Source of the DNA: Caldithrix abyssi
GTDB lineage: Bacteria > Calditrichota > Calditrichia > Calditrichales > Calditrichaceae
Assembly: GCA_011369465.1 (NCBI GenBank)
Contig: DRQG01000062.1
Location: 1-44,454 of the forward strand
Length of the DNA: 44,454 nt
Direction: 5' to 3'
Below are positions 7,907 to 16,522 of this stretch, piece by piece. The stretch's first letter is position 1. Each line of letters opens with the position of its first letter. The position numbers were made by a program, and so were the translations under genes. The notes beneath the pieces are model-generated. The model made no database searches, was not told where the DNA came from, and saw only the letters and a list, made by a program, of their open reading frames with translations.

Positions 7907-9052
7907 ATGAAAAAAGAGCACCCATACCTATTCATTTGGTTTCTTTCTATTTTTCTGTTCATATCATTTCAAATGCTTCCGGCGCAAATGGATTATTTAA
8001 AATCCATAAAAAAGATTGATGTACACACCCACATCGATAATGATGCCCGGTTTTTACGCGAGTTTTTGGATGATTATAATATGAAAGTGGTAACTTTGTG
8101 TACAGGCGGGCTGGACACTGCCCGACTAAATTTTCGCATGAAAGGTGCCCGGCGGTTTGCCAACAAACAACCCCGTTATTATGCCTGGGTAACCTCGTTT
8201 GAACTGGTGAACCGCAACGATCCCGACTGGACGGAAAATATTATTCAACAACTGAAAGACGATTTTGCTCATGGAGCCGTTGGTGTTAAAATATGGAAAG
8301 AGATCGGTATGGGCATAAAAGATGCGGAGGGTAACTATATTCAGGTGGATGACCCCATGTTCGAACCTATTTTTAAGTTTATCTCAGACCAGGGTAAAAC
8401 ACTCATCGCCCATATCGGCGAACCCATCCAGGCCTGGATGCCAACTTACCCTATCAGCAAAGACAGACCCGGCGTATATTGGGCAAAGCATCCGCAGTTC
8501 AGTTTCTGGGATAAACCGGATTTACCTTCGTTTAGTGAAATTATGGCCGCCCGCGATCACATAATCGCCCGGAATCCCAACCTGCGGTTTGTTGGTGCCC
8601 ATTTGGGCAGCCTGGAGTTCGATGTTAACGAGATCGAAAAGCGACTGGAAAAATACCCAAACTTTGCGGTTGAAATCGGCGGTCGGATGCGCTATCTCAT
8701 GTGGCAGGCGCGTGGTAAAGTACGCGAATTCTTTATCAAGTATCAGGATCGTATCATGTACGGAACAGACCTGGCAGCCGGAGATTTTAGATGGGACGGA
8801 AAAAAGGGACGAAAATCCAGCGAGAAAGAAATAGAGAAAAATCTGCAACGCCTGCATTACCGTCACAATCTCTTTTTCCGCTATCTGGCTACAGATGATG
8901 AAATTCCCTGGGGTAATTATATCATAGGGGATCATGCTTTGCCGGAGCCGACATATACGGTAAAAGGCCTGGCGCTTCCCAAAGAAGTTTTAAAAAAGAT
9001 TTTTTATGATAATGCGGTTAAATGGTTTCCCGGCGTGGAAAAAAATTATTAG
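7907..9052 (+). CDS. Exported amidohydrolase-2 family metal-dependent hydrolase
   Basis: The ATG at 7907 is chosen because AGGAG (7896-7900) precedes it; an upstream in-frame TTG at 7874 lacks such a site. The 381-aa protein has a signal peptide (about 1-27, ending MLPAQ). It then forms a TIM-barrel amidohydrolase of the PF04909 type. Metal-binding motif DVHTHID gives His40 and His42. Later histidine and aspartate ligands are in IAHIGEP, VGAHLGSLEFD and MYGTDLAAGDF. Family members hydrolyse or decarboxylate small acids and lactones, so the substrate cannot be named. It is the first gene of an operon of five exported proteins, with the M20 peptidase 48 bp downstream. Confidence 0.83.
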   Translation: MKKEHPYLFIWFLSIFLFISFQMLPAQMDYLKSIKKIDVHTHIDNDARFLREFLDDYNMKVVTLCTGGLDTARLNFRMKGARRFANKQPRYYAWVTSFELVNRNDPDWTENIIQQLKDDFAHGAVGVKIWKEIGMGIKDAEGNYIQVDDPMFEPIFKFISDQGKTLIAHIGEPIQAWMPTYPISKDRPGVYWAKHPQFSFWDKPDLPSFSEIMAARDHIIARNPNLRFVGAHLGSLEFDVNEIEKRLEKYPNFAVEIGGRMRYLMWQARGKVREFFIKYQDRIMYGTDLAAGDFRWDGKKGRKSSEKEIEKNLQRLHYRHNLFFRYLATDDEIPWGNYIIGDHALPEPTYTVKGLALPKEVLKKIFYDNAVKWFPGVEKNY

Positions 9053-9100
9053 TTAGGCCCTTAAGATACTCTTGGGAATGTACTTGTGAGGTAAAACTAT

Positions 9101-10339
9101 ATGAATCTGCTTATCCTGCTTTTTATTCTGTTTAACATTACATTTTTGGCAGCCGGTAATAAAACGGCCATTTCCGAACACGAGTCGGTAAAAAAAGCGC
9201 TTTTGTATTTGGAACAAATCGAACCGGAAACGATTGACGAACAAATCAAAATCTGTGAAATACCGGCGCCTCCTTTCAAGGAACAAGCCCGGGGTGAATA
9301 CATAAAACAGCGTTTCCAAAATATCGGTTTGCGTAATGTTCGTATTGACGAGGTCGGAAATGTAATCGGTGAATTCCCCGGTAAAAAAAACAGACCCGCC
9401 TTGGTACTTTCTGCCCATCTGGATACGGTATTCCCTGAGAACACCGCAGTACAAGTCAATCGCAAAGGCGCCATCTTAAAAGCGCCGGGGATCAGTGACG
9501 ATGCCCGGGGGTTGGCCGTTATTCTGGCTGTAGCCAGAGCCTTGCAACACGCCGATTTAAACACGAAAGGTACTATTTATTTTGTAGCCACTGTGGGTGA
9601 AGAAGGATTGGGCAACCTGCGCGGAGTACGTCATCTTTTTGAACGTAGTCTTAAAAACGGAATTACACATTTTATCTCCGTGGATGATGTGGGGTTAAAG
9701 ACAATAAGCAAACCGGTGGGCAGCAACCGTTATAAAGTTATTTTTCATGGAACCGGCGGGCACAGCTACGCTAATTTTGGCATACCCAACCCTTTGCACG
9801 CCCTGGGTCGGGCCATCGCAAAAATTTCGGCTTTTCAGGTACCGCAAAAGCCCAAAGCAACCTTCAGTGTCGGCAGGGTTGGCGGTGGCACTTCTGTAAA
9901 CTCCATCGCCCATACAGCCTGGATGGAAGTTGATTTACGATCCGAAGACGCCGTCGAACTTGCAAAACTGGACGAGTCATTTCATCAGGCTGTCTATTCC
10001 GCTTTGGATGAAGAAAACAAACGCTGGAGTCTCGGCGATACGTTGACCGTCCAAATCAAAACCTTAGGCAAAAGACCACTGGGGAAACTGGCACAAGACG
10101 CGGATATCCTGCAAGCCGTATGGCAAGCAGATCGTTCTCTCGGCATCAAAACCAATTTAACTTCCGGTAGTACCGATTCCAACTTTCCACTAAGCATCGG
10201 GATTCCATCCGTTACATTGGGCGGTGGAGGCGGAGGAAGTTACAAGCATTCTCTTCAGGAAACTTTTGATACGCACAACAGCCACCTGGGCACGCAACGG
10301 GTTTTGTTGACGGTTCTTAATATTACCGGTATAAAATAA
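9101..10339 (+). CDS. Exported M20 family zinc peptidase / amidohydrolase
   Basis: The 412-aa product has a short signal peptide (1-19, ending LAAG). It has the M20 co-catalytic zinc core: LSAHLDT (His106, Asp108), GISDDARG (bridging Asp133), VGEEGLGN (catalytic Glu167 and zinc Glu168). The dimerisation lid carries GGTSVNSIAHTAWMEVDLRSE, and the last zinc His lies in GGGGSYKHSLQETFD. It resembles the PepT/CPG2-like branch of di- and tripeptidases and N-acyl-amino-acid hydrolases. Five bases separate it from the glycosidase. In this context it may remove an N-acyl or amino-acid substituent from a glycan fragment, but that is inference. Confidence 0.87.
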   Translation: MNLLILLFILFNITFLAAGNKTAISEHESVKKALLYLEQIEPETIDEQIKICEIPAPPFKEQARGEYIKQRFQNIGLRNVRIDEVGNVIGEFPGKKNRPALVLSAHLDTVFPENTAVQVNRKGAILKAPGISDDARGLAVILAVARALQHADLNTKGTIYFVATVGEEGLGNLRGVRHLFERSLKNGITHFISVDDVGLKTISKPVGSNRYKVIFHGTGGHSYANFGIPNPLHALGRAIAKISAFQVPQKPKATFSVGRVGGGTSVNSIAHTAWMEVDLRSEDAVELAKLDESFHQAVYSALDEENKRWSLGDTLTVQIKTLGKRPLGKLAQDADILQAVWQADRSLGIKTNLTSGSTDSNFPLSIGIPSVTLGGGGGGSYKHSLQETFDTHNSHLGTQRVLLTVLNITGIK

Positions 10340-10344
10340 GACGG

Positions 10345-11691
10345 ATGAAAAGTAAATTTATCATGAAGAATTATTTATATGTATTAACGGGGTTGTTTCT
10401 TTTTTCCTGCACCGCACAGCCTCCGAACAATGAAGGTAGTTGGGAAACGCTGGAAAAGGAAGTATCACAATTAGGAAAAAAAGAATGGCGGCCCATGCTG
10501 CAATATGTAGCCGATTTGCATAAAAAAAGCACACATCCGGCCGCCTACCCCTTTGATTACGAATGGGAAGAGATCGGACCCGGCTATGTGTACGGCCCGG
10601 CCTTTGGCCATTGGGATATTGTACATCAGATTATTGACGTACTGCCCTCCTTCCCCACACACGCACTGCACCAACTTCTTAATGATGTAAAAAATCAGGA
10701 ACCGAGCGGTCTTTTGCCCGGTTCTATATGGATGCCCGGCGGCGAGCCTGTACCCGGCTGGCCTACACCGCGTAAAAAAGTGGAATGGATAAAAAAAGAT
10801 GCCGGACACCCTCCCCTTTGGGTTATTGGCGTGCAGGATTATGTAAATTTAACCCGCAATACGGATATCCTGAAAAAATTTTATCCGCACTTGGTACGTC
10901 AGATTACCTGGTTTGAAAATGCACGTAAGGCCGATAGTGAAGGATTTTATTACAACGATATTTTGATCAAGAAATGGGAGAGCGGCGTAGATCAGGGCGT
11001 CCGTTTTGACGAAGTCGGCATGGGCAAATGGGCTTGTATAGATGCTACTTCCCATGTTTATTTATTGTATAAAACAGCCAGTCGTTGGTCTATTGCCCTC
11101 GGTTTTGATAGCTCTTTTTTCAAGAGACGGCAAAATGAGTTAGAGACATTTATCCGCAAAGATTTGTATAACCGGAATGACGGTATGTTTTATGATATTT
11201 GGGCCATGAAAGATTCTACGCTGCGTCATACCGTATTCGAAAGTATGTGGCCCCTCGTAGTGGGGGCGGCCACCAAAGAGCAGGCCGACCGTTATATAGA
11301 CAGCTATCTACTCAATCCGGAGGTTTTCTTTACGGAACATCCTATTGCCACCGTTGGGATAAAAGACCCAAAATTTGAACTGCGGATGTGGCGCGGCCCG
11401 GCCTGGAACAGCATGACGTACTGGGCGGCGCGCGGTTGCCTGCTATATGAGCGACAGGATGCTGCAAGAAAACTGCTGGAAAAGGCGTTGGACGCTACGG
11501 CCAAACAATTTGAAAAAACCGGTACAATTTGGGAATTTTATGATCCGTTTGGCGGTGCCCCGCAACAATTACAGCGCAAGCCGCATACACAGTTTAACAG
11601 CCCCTGCCGGGATTATCTGGGCCACAATCCGCTGATTGCCATGGCCAGACTTTATTCGGTATTACAAGCATCACAAAAGGATGACCAATAA
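10345..11691 (+). CDS. MGH1-like (GH63-type alpha/alpha barrel) glycosidase lipoprotein
   Basis: The 448-aa protein starts at ATG 10345; an in-frame ATG at 10363 is an alternative. It has a lipoprotein signal (LFLFSC, Cys22). The rest is an (alpha/alpha)6-barrel of the mannosylglycerate-hydrolase-like/GH63 group. Markers are HWDIVHQIIDVL, SGLLPGSIWMPGG, HPPLWVIGVQDY, WESGVDQGVRFDE, FESMWPLVVGAAT, WRGPAWNSMTYWAARG and GTIWEFYDPFGG. Family knowledge: members cleave alpha-glycosidic bonds of short substrates with inverting chemistry. Its stop (11689-11691) overlaps the next ATG by one base, so translation is probably coupled. It likely trims oligosaccharides in the periplasm. Confidence 0.83.
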   Translation: MKSKFIMKNYLYVLTGLFLFSCTAQPPNNEGSWETLEKEVSQLGKKEWRPMLQYVADLHKKSTHPAAYPFDYEWEEIGPGYVYGPAFGHWDIVHQIIDVLPSFPTHALHQLLNDVKNQEPSGLLPGSIWMPGGEPVPGWPTPRKKVEWIKKDAGHPPLWVIGVQDYVNLTRNTDILKKFYPHLVRQITWFENARKADSEGFYYNDILIKKWESGVDQGVRFDEVGMGKWACIDATSHVYLLYKTASRWSIALGFDSSFFKRRQNELETFIRKDLYNRNDGMFYDIWAMKDSTLRHTVFESMWPLVVGAATKEQADRYIDSYLLNPEVFFTEHPIATVGIKDPKFELRMWRGPAWNSMTYWAARGCLLYERQDAARKLLEKALDATAKQFEKTGTIWEFYDPFGGAPQQLQRKPHTQFNSPCRDYLGHNPLIAMARLYSVLQASQKDDQ

Positions 11692-12638
11692 TGAAAAAAA
11701 TGAGCCGTAGAAAATTCATACCTGCGGCAGCTTCTGCTGCGGCCGGCGCCGTGTTAACGATGGGAAATATACGTAAGACACACGCACAGGCTAAAAGACA
11801 TTCCGCAGAAAATCCCGGGCTGCCCTTGCCGAAAAAAATCTGCCCGGTTATCGATTGTCATCTGCATTCTCCCAGTACGTCTACCGGAAAGTTGCAGCAA
11901 TGGTATCCCGTACAAACCACAACCGAGGATTTTGTTCATTACCTGAACCGCTGCGGCGTCGATTACGGCGTAGCTGCCTCTGTACGCGGGGTTGAAGGAA
12001 AAGAGAAAAACGATTTTATACAGGCCAACCGCGAATCACTCGCACTTGCTGCACAATATCCCAACCGTTTTATACCGGCCTGTCTGGTAAACGGGCGTTT
12101 TCCCCAGGAATCCGTCCGAGAGCTGATCGAACACCGCACAAAACACGGTGTGTTTTGGGTTGGTGAATTAGCCGGCTATATGACGGATTTTACTTACGAT
12201 ACACCCGGTTTTAAAAAAATTATGGACACTATTGCCGAATATGACATGATCTGCCATATCCATGCCCGGACAGAACAAATTGAGCAATTGGTTCGCGACT
12301 ATCGGCAGGTTACTTTTATCCTGCCGCATTTTACACCGGTAAAAAAACGTATCTTTTCCCGTATCGCCTTTGTTAAAGAGAACAAAAACGTTTATTTGGA
12401 CATCTCCGGCGTCAGCTTTTCCCGCATGGGTATTCTGGAATATGCGGTGAAAGAAATCGGAGCAGACCGTGTTCTTTTTGGGTCCGATTATACCGTAAAC
12501 GATCCCGCTTCGGTTATTGTCCGCGTTTTAAATGCAGAGCTACCAACAGAAATTAAGAAACATGTTCTGTTTCATAATGCCAAAGAATTGATCGCCAAAT
12601 ATGATAAAGCAAAGAAGTTTACCCCGTTCTTGCGCTAA
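11691..12638 (+). CDS. Tat-exported amidohydrolase-2 family protein
   Basis: The 315-aa product starts at an ATG overlapping the glycosidase stop. It opens with a twin-arginine signal (SRRKFI, residues 5-10, then an alanine-rich stretch ending THAQA at about 34), so it should be exported folded with its metal bound. The amidohydrolase core has VIDCHLHS (His57, His59), a ligand histidine in CHIHART, then FILPHFTPVKKR and the terminal aspartate in LFGSDYT. It is a distant relative of the amidohydrolase at 7907. Two PF04909 proteins in one exported operon suggest successive steps on related acids or lactones; the substrates are unknown. Confidence 0.82.
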   Translation: MKKMSRRKFIPAAASAAAGAVLTMGNIRKTHAQAKRHSAENPGLPLPKKICPVIDCHLHSPSTSTGKLQQWYPVQTTTEDFVHYLNRCGVDYGVAASVRGVEGKEKNDFIQANRESLALAAQYPNRFIPACLVNGRFPQESVRELIEHRTKHGVFWVGELAGYMTDFTYDTPGFKKIMDTIAEYDMICHIHARTEQIEQLVRDYRQVTFILPHFTPVKKRIFSRIAFVKENKNVYLDISGVSFSRMGILEYAVKEIGADRVLFGSDYTVNDPASVIVRVLNAELPTEIKKHVLFHNAKELIAKYDKAKKFTPFLR

Positions 12639-12659
12639 AATAACAGGAGATAAACAAGG

Positions 12660-14192
12660 ATGAAAAATCTAATAGTTAGTCTTTTGATTACTCTCGTAAT
12701 TTCACTTGTGCTGATAACCTGTACCTCAAATCAACGGGAACCATCTAAGAGCCCGAACATCATCTTTATTTTGGCTGATGATCTGGGTTATGGCGAAGTG
12801 GGCGCCTATGGTCAGGAAAAAATTCAAACACCGGCCATAGATGCCCTGGCAGAAAGCGGTATGAGGTTTACACAATTTTATGCCGGTTCGCCGGTATGTG
12901 CCCCTTCGCGTTGTGCCTTGCTCACCGGAAGGCATCCCGGCCACATGATTATTCGCGGCAATGACGAATGGGCGGAGCGCGGGGACGTTTGGGATTATGT
13001 CAAAGCTTCCAAAGACCCGCATTTGGAAGGACAGCGCCCCCTGCCGGCATCCGCTGTTACCATTGCAGAAGTGTTGCAAAAAGCCGGTTATACAACCGCT
13101 TGTGTAGGCAAATGGGGATTGGGAGCGCCCTATAGCGAAGGTACCCCGAATAAACAGGGCTTTGATTTTTTCTTCGGCTATAACTGCCAAAGGCAGGCAC
13201 ACAACTATTATCCTTCACACCTGTGGAAGAACGATGAAATTGTTCCGTTGGATAACCAAATCGTTGCACCGGGCACAAAACTTGCGGAAGGTGCGGATCC
13301 GCTGGACATACGTAGTTACGCCCGCTTTACACAAAAAGAATATGCTCCCGATTTAATGATCGACGAAGCTTTGCAGTTTATGGAAAGGAATAAGGACAAA
13401 CCATTCTTCCTTTATTACGCAACCACAATCCCTCACGTGGCCTTACAGGCGCCCGAAGAATATGTTAAACGATACGTAAAATTGTTTGGAGATGAGAAGC
13501 CTTATCTGGGAGAAAAAGGCTATTTTCCCAATCGGTATCCTCATGCAACCTATGCAGCCATGATAACTTACCTGGATCACCAGGTAAAACAAATGATAGA
13601 TAAATTGAAAGAGCTAAATATTGATAAAAACACCATTGTCTTCTTTACCAGCGATAACGGGCCGGCCTATAAAGGCGGAGCCGATCCGGAATTCTTCGAT
13701 AGTGCGAAACCATTCAAATCCACTCATGGCTGGGGTAAGGGATATGTACACGAAGGAGGCATCCGTGTACCAATGATTGTAAGTTGGCCGGATAAAATTG
13801 CCAAAGGCAGTCAAAGTGATTTTATCGGCGCTTTTTGGGATATTTTTCCAACGCTTAGTGAAATTAGCGGCGCAGCCATACCGGACAGCATTGACGGTAT
13901 AAGCTTTTTACCCACCCTGACAGGTGAAGGCCAACAAACCGAAAGGGATTATCTCTACTGGGAATATCCTTTCTTTTCCGGACAGCAGGCCGTTCGTATG
14001 CAGCAGTGGAAAGCAATACGGGACAGTATATTCTTTGGTAATAATGATATAAAACTCTACAACTTAGATAAAGATATCCGGGAAACCCATAACGTCGCGG
14101 CCCGTAACCCGCAAATAGTATCAGAGATTAAACAAATTATGCGTGAAAGTCATCGCCCTTCGTCGCGTTTTCCTTTGTTCGAAAACGAATAA
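12660..14192 (+). CDS. Sulfatase lipoprotein (formylglycine type)
   Basis: The 510-aa product has a lipoprotein signal (VLITC, Cys21). The alkaline-phosphatase-fold core begins with NIIFILADDLGYGE, providing the two metal aspartates. The modification motif CAPSR (Cys80-Arg84, the CxPxR form) is intact, followed by LLTGRHPG. Further signatures are VGKWGLG, IPHVALQAP, FTSDNGPA, HEGGIRVPMIVSWP and DIFPTLSEI. The Cys must be converted to formylglycine by an enzyme outside the window. It resembles arylsulfatase A-like and glycan sulfatases. As last gene of the exported operon it implies that the target glycan carries sulfate esters; the position cleaved cannot be predicted. Confidence 0.93.
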   Translation: MKNLIVSLLITLVISLVLITCTSNQREPSKSPNIIFILADDLGYGEVGAYGQEKIQTPAIDALAESGMRFTQFYAGSPVCAPSRCALLTGRHPGHMIIRGNDEWAERGDVWDYVKASKDPHLEGQRPLPASAVTIAEVLQKAGYTTACVGKWGLGAPYSEGTPNKQGFDFFFGYNCQRQAHNYYPSHLWKNDEIVPLDNQIVAPGTKLAEGADPLDIRSYARFTQKEYAPDLMIDEALQFMERNKDKPFFLYYATTIPHVALQAPEEYVKRYVKLFGDEKPYLGEKGYFPNRYPHATYAAMITYLDHQVKQMIDKLKELNIDKNTIVFFTSDNGPAYKGGADPEFFDSAKPFKSTHGWGKGYVHEGGIRVPMIVSWPDKIAKGSQSDFIGAFWDIFPTLSEISGAAIPDSIDGISFLPTLTGEGQQTERDYLYWEYPFFSGQQAVRMQQWKAIRDSIFFGNNDIKLYNLDKDIRETHNVAARNPQIVSEIKQIMRESHRPSSRFPLFENE

Positions 14193-14227
14193 GATTTTTC
14201 TTCCTCAGGCAGAGAAATCTGTGCCGC

Positions 14228-15364
14228 TCAAACTTCTTGCCCTGAGAACACTACCTTCTGCATAACGATTTGTCTGTTTTCGACAGAGAAGAGGATTAAA
14301 TCGGCCCGCGTTCCGGTTTTGATACGGCCGCGATCTTCGAATCCGTACAAAGCGGCGGGATTGGCGGTTACCATGTCAATGGCTTCCGCTAAAGAGCAGC
14401 CGGCATAACGGATCATATTATTCACCCCGCTAAGCAGCGGCAGAGAAGCGCCGCCAAAGCAGTTTTCCTGTGTATAGCGTATCACCCCGCTCCCTTCAAG
14501 GACCACTTCTTTTCCATTCCAGATGTAACTTCCAGGCGGTAGCCCGCCTAACATGGTTACATCGGAGGTAAGGATTAAACGCTTAGCGGTTTTCGACCTG
14601 TAAAATACTTTTAATTGCTCCTCTTGTAAATGATGCCCGTCTGCAATTATACTTGCTGTTAACCGGTCTTCCGCCAGTTGCGGCCAAAGAGGGTTCTCAA
14701 AACGATGGATGGTATTGGCGCAGCCATTCCCTAAGTGTGTAACTGCCCTGGCACCTGCATCAACGGCTTTTTTTATCTGCTCGGTAGAAGCGTTATGGTG
14801 GCCCAATGAAACGGTGATGCCTCGTTCCGTACATTTTTCGATAAATTCTATTGCACCGTCCAGTTCCGGGGCCAAAGTGACTTGTAAAATTTTTCCCTCG
14901 GCCGCATCGTTTAAACGGCAGAATTCTACCCAATCGGGCGGACGAATATACTGGGGGTTATGCGCACCCCGGTACCCTTTTAATGGTGAAATATAAGGGC
15001 CTTCCAGATGAAAACCCGGAACAGCAGCTTCAATTTTGGGATTGTTTAGAGCCTTGGCAAGATTTTTAAAGGAAGCAAGTAAGATATCCTCAGAAGCAGT
15101 AATCACGGCGGGCAAGAAAGAAGTTACCCCCTTTTTTTGCAATCCGGTAACCACTTTGAGTAATTCTTCTTCCTTCAGATCAGCGGAAGTGAAATCTACG
15201 CCCAGATATCCGTTGACCTGATTATCGATAAATCCGGGTGCAATATAGATATTTTTACCAGCCACCGTATCATCCCGATAATCGATTTTTTTAATATATC
15301 CATTATCTATTTCGATAGATAATGGCTTTCCGTTGGAATAGAGCAGCGCTTCTATCTTCTTCAT
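14228..15364 (-). CDS. nagA: N-acetylglucosamine-6-phosphate deacetylase (NagA-like)
   Basis: The 378-aa product has the NagA layout: a short N-terminal beta domain, FIDNQVNGYLGVDF, the metal glutamate in GFHLEGPYISPLKGYRGAH, SLGHHNAS and VTHLGNGCANTIHRF. Substrate-side residues follow (ASIIADGHHL), then the catalytic aspartate in LTSDVTMLGG. It would convert GlcNAc-6-P to GlcN-6-P plus acetate in the cytoplasm. No NagB deaminase or GlcNAc kinase is in the window. It lies 108 bp downstream of the LytTR regulator on the same strand and converges on the sulfatase operon. An altered N-acyl-sugar specificity is possible. Confidence 0.82.
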   Translation of the reverse strand: MKKIEALLYSNGKPLSIEIDNGYIKKIDYRDDTVAGKNIYIAPGFIDNQVNGYLGVDFTSADLKEEELLKVVTGLQKKGVTSFLPAVITASEDILLASFKNLAKALNNPKIEAAVPGFHLEGPYISPLKGYRGAHNPQYIRPPDWVEFCRLNDAAEGKILQVTLAPELDGAIEFIEKCTERGITVSLGHHNASTEQIKKAVDAGARAVTHLGNGCANTIHRFENPLWPQLAEDRLTASIIADGHHLQEEQLKVFYRSKTAKRLILTSDVTMLGGLPPGSYIWNGKEVVLEGSGVIRYTQENCFGGASLPLLSGVNNMIRYAGCSLAEAIDMVTANPAALYGFEDRGRIKTGTRADLILFSVENRQIVMQKVVFSGQEV

Positions 15365-15472
15365 ATTTATTTATCTCTTTTCATCGCTGAAAATTATATC
15401 TAACCGGATAGAGCTATTCTTAAGAAGAGGATAAGGTAATTTTTTATCTTTTGAGACCATAGGATTCTGAGA

Positions 15473-16201
15473 TCAGGCGTTTAACATTTTCTTTAGTTTT
15501 GCTGCATAGCGACGGCTAATCGTAAACGGCTCTTCCCGTCCTTTTAAATATACTTCATACGTGTAATTCTTGAGTTTTTTAACCGATTCCACAAATTCAA
15601 AATTTATGATAGTAGATCGATGTATGCGGATAAAATATTTTGGGGGGAGTATTGTTTCCCATTCCAAAAGCGTTTTCGATACCAGATCTTTGTTTTTCCT
15701 GTCGGCATAAAAAATATAAGAGTATTTTCCTGCGGCAATAATACATTTTAATAATTTTACTTTAATAAACTTGAAAGAACTGTTAATCATCAGATATAGC
15801 ACATCATCGTAGTCCAACACCCTGTGAGGTTCGGATATCCGTGTATTTTCAGGATGTAGTTTTTGAAGCGCTTTTCCCAGGCGTTCTTTTTTGATCGGCT
15901 TAAGCAGATAGTCCAAAGCATTTACCTCAAAAGCTCTGATAGCATATTGGTCATAGGCTGTTATAAAGATGATTTTGAAATGAACATCGATTTTTTCCAG
16001 CAGATCAAAACCATTTTCATTCCGTAATTGAATATCCAGGAAAACGACATCGGGACTTTGCTCATGGATTATTTGAATCGCTTCGTCCAGGCAAGAGGCC
16101 TCACCGATTATTTCAATTTCCGGGTAGTCGGCAAATAATATTTTGAGCTCCTGCCGGATGATTGCAGCGTCATCAACGATAAGCGTTTTGATTTTTTTCA
16201 T
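15473..16201 (-). CDS. LytTR-family response regulator
   Basis: The 242-aa protein from ATG 16201 (an in-frame GTG lies 9 bp upstream) has a receiver domain: D10/D11, phospho-acceptor D56 in VVFLDIQL, FITAYD, and DYLLKPI. A LytTR DNA-binding domain follows from about 135 to 242 (SFKFIKVKLLKCIIAAGKYSY, IRIHRSTIINFEFVESVKK). This is the classic partner of LytS-type kinases, and the only such kinase here is at 4558, some 8.5 kb away. It is the natural candidate to bind the direct repeats upstream of 7907, 26486 and 28614 and in the 4.2-4.4 kb region. A TATAAT hexamer lies upstream within 16202-16250. Confidence 0.93.
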   Translation of the reverse strand: MKKIKTLIVDDAAIIRQELKILFADYPEIEIIGEASCLDEAIQIIHEQSPDVVFLDIQLRNENGFDLLEKIDVHFKIIFITAYDQYAIRAFEVNALDYLLKPIKKERLGKALQKLHPENTRISEPHRVLDYDDVLYLMINSSFKFIKVKLLKCIIAAGKYSYIFYADRKNKDLVSKTLLEWETILPPKYFIRIHRSTIINFEFVESVKKLKNYTYEVYLKGREEPFTISRRYAAKLKKMLNA

Positions 16202-16307
16202 ATATCCCACACCATAAAATGTATGATCAAATTATACCAAAACCGTATTCGTGGATATTTTTATGAGTCCCTCTAAAAAAGGTACTACGAATAAAATGTT
16301 ACCCTGC

Positions 16308-16492
16308 ACCCTGGTCTGACGTCAGACAGGCTCGTTTCAGCATCCAATGTTTTAGAAGACGAGATTCCGAAACAAGTTCGGAATGACATCAAAAGTCATG
16401 CTGAACCCTGGCCTGACGCCAAGACAGGCTTGGTTCAGCATCCATAAAATATTATTCGGAATTCCGATCCCGCCGGGACGGGACGGAATGAC
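16308..16492. repeat. Palindromic intergenic repeat cluster
   Basis: A ~39-bp unit beginning ACCCTGG and ending TCAGCATCC occurs at 16308-16345 and again at 16405-16443, with a few mismatches. The second copy lies inside a long inverted repeat with a perfect 10-bp stem (ATGCTGAACC at 16398-16407, GGTTCAGCAT at 16432-16441). Between the copies is ATTCCGAA/TTCGGAAT (16364-16371, 16377-16384). After them is ATTCCG/CGGAAT around a CCCG/CGGG core (16461-16489). This is REP- or MITE-like dispersed repeat material. It sits between the PreA-like gene and the LytTR regulator and may stop transcription between them. Confidence 0.7.
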
Positions 16493-16522
16493 TTCTACAA
16501 CCTTTTAGATTGGACTCTTCTA

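Noticed and set aside
7907-14192. Classical alginate or glycosaminoglycan utilisation locus.
   Set aside because: No polysaccharide lyase, GH88 or heparinase-like gene is present; only the downstream KDG enzymes and one sulfatase fit.
14193-14219. GATTTTTCT/AGAGAAATC hairpin between the convergent sulfatase and nagA genes, as a bidirectional terminator.
   Set aside because: The stem is AT-rich with mismatches and there is no clear T tract on either side, so it is too weak to annotate.
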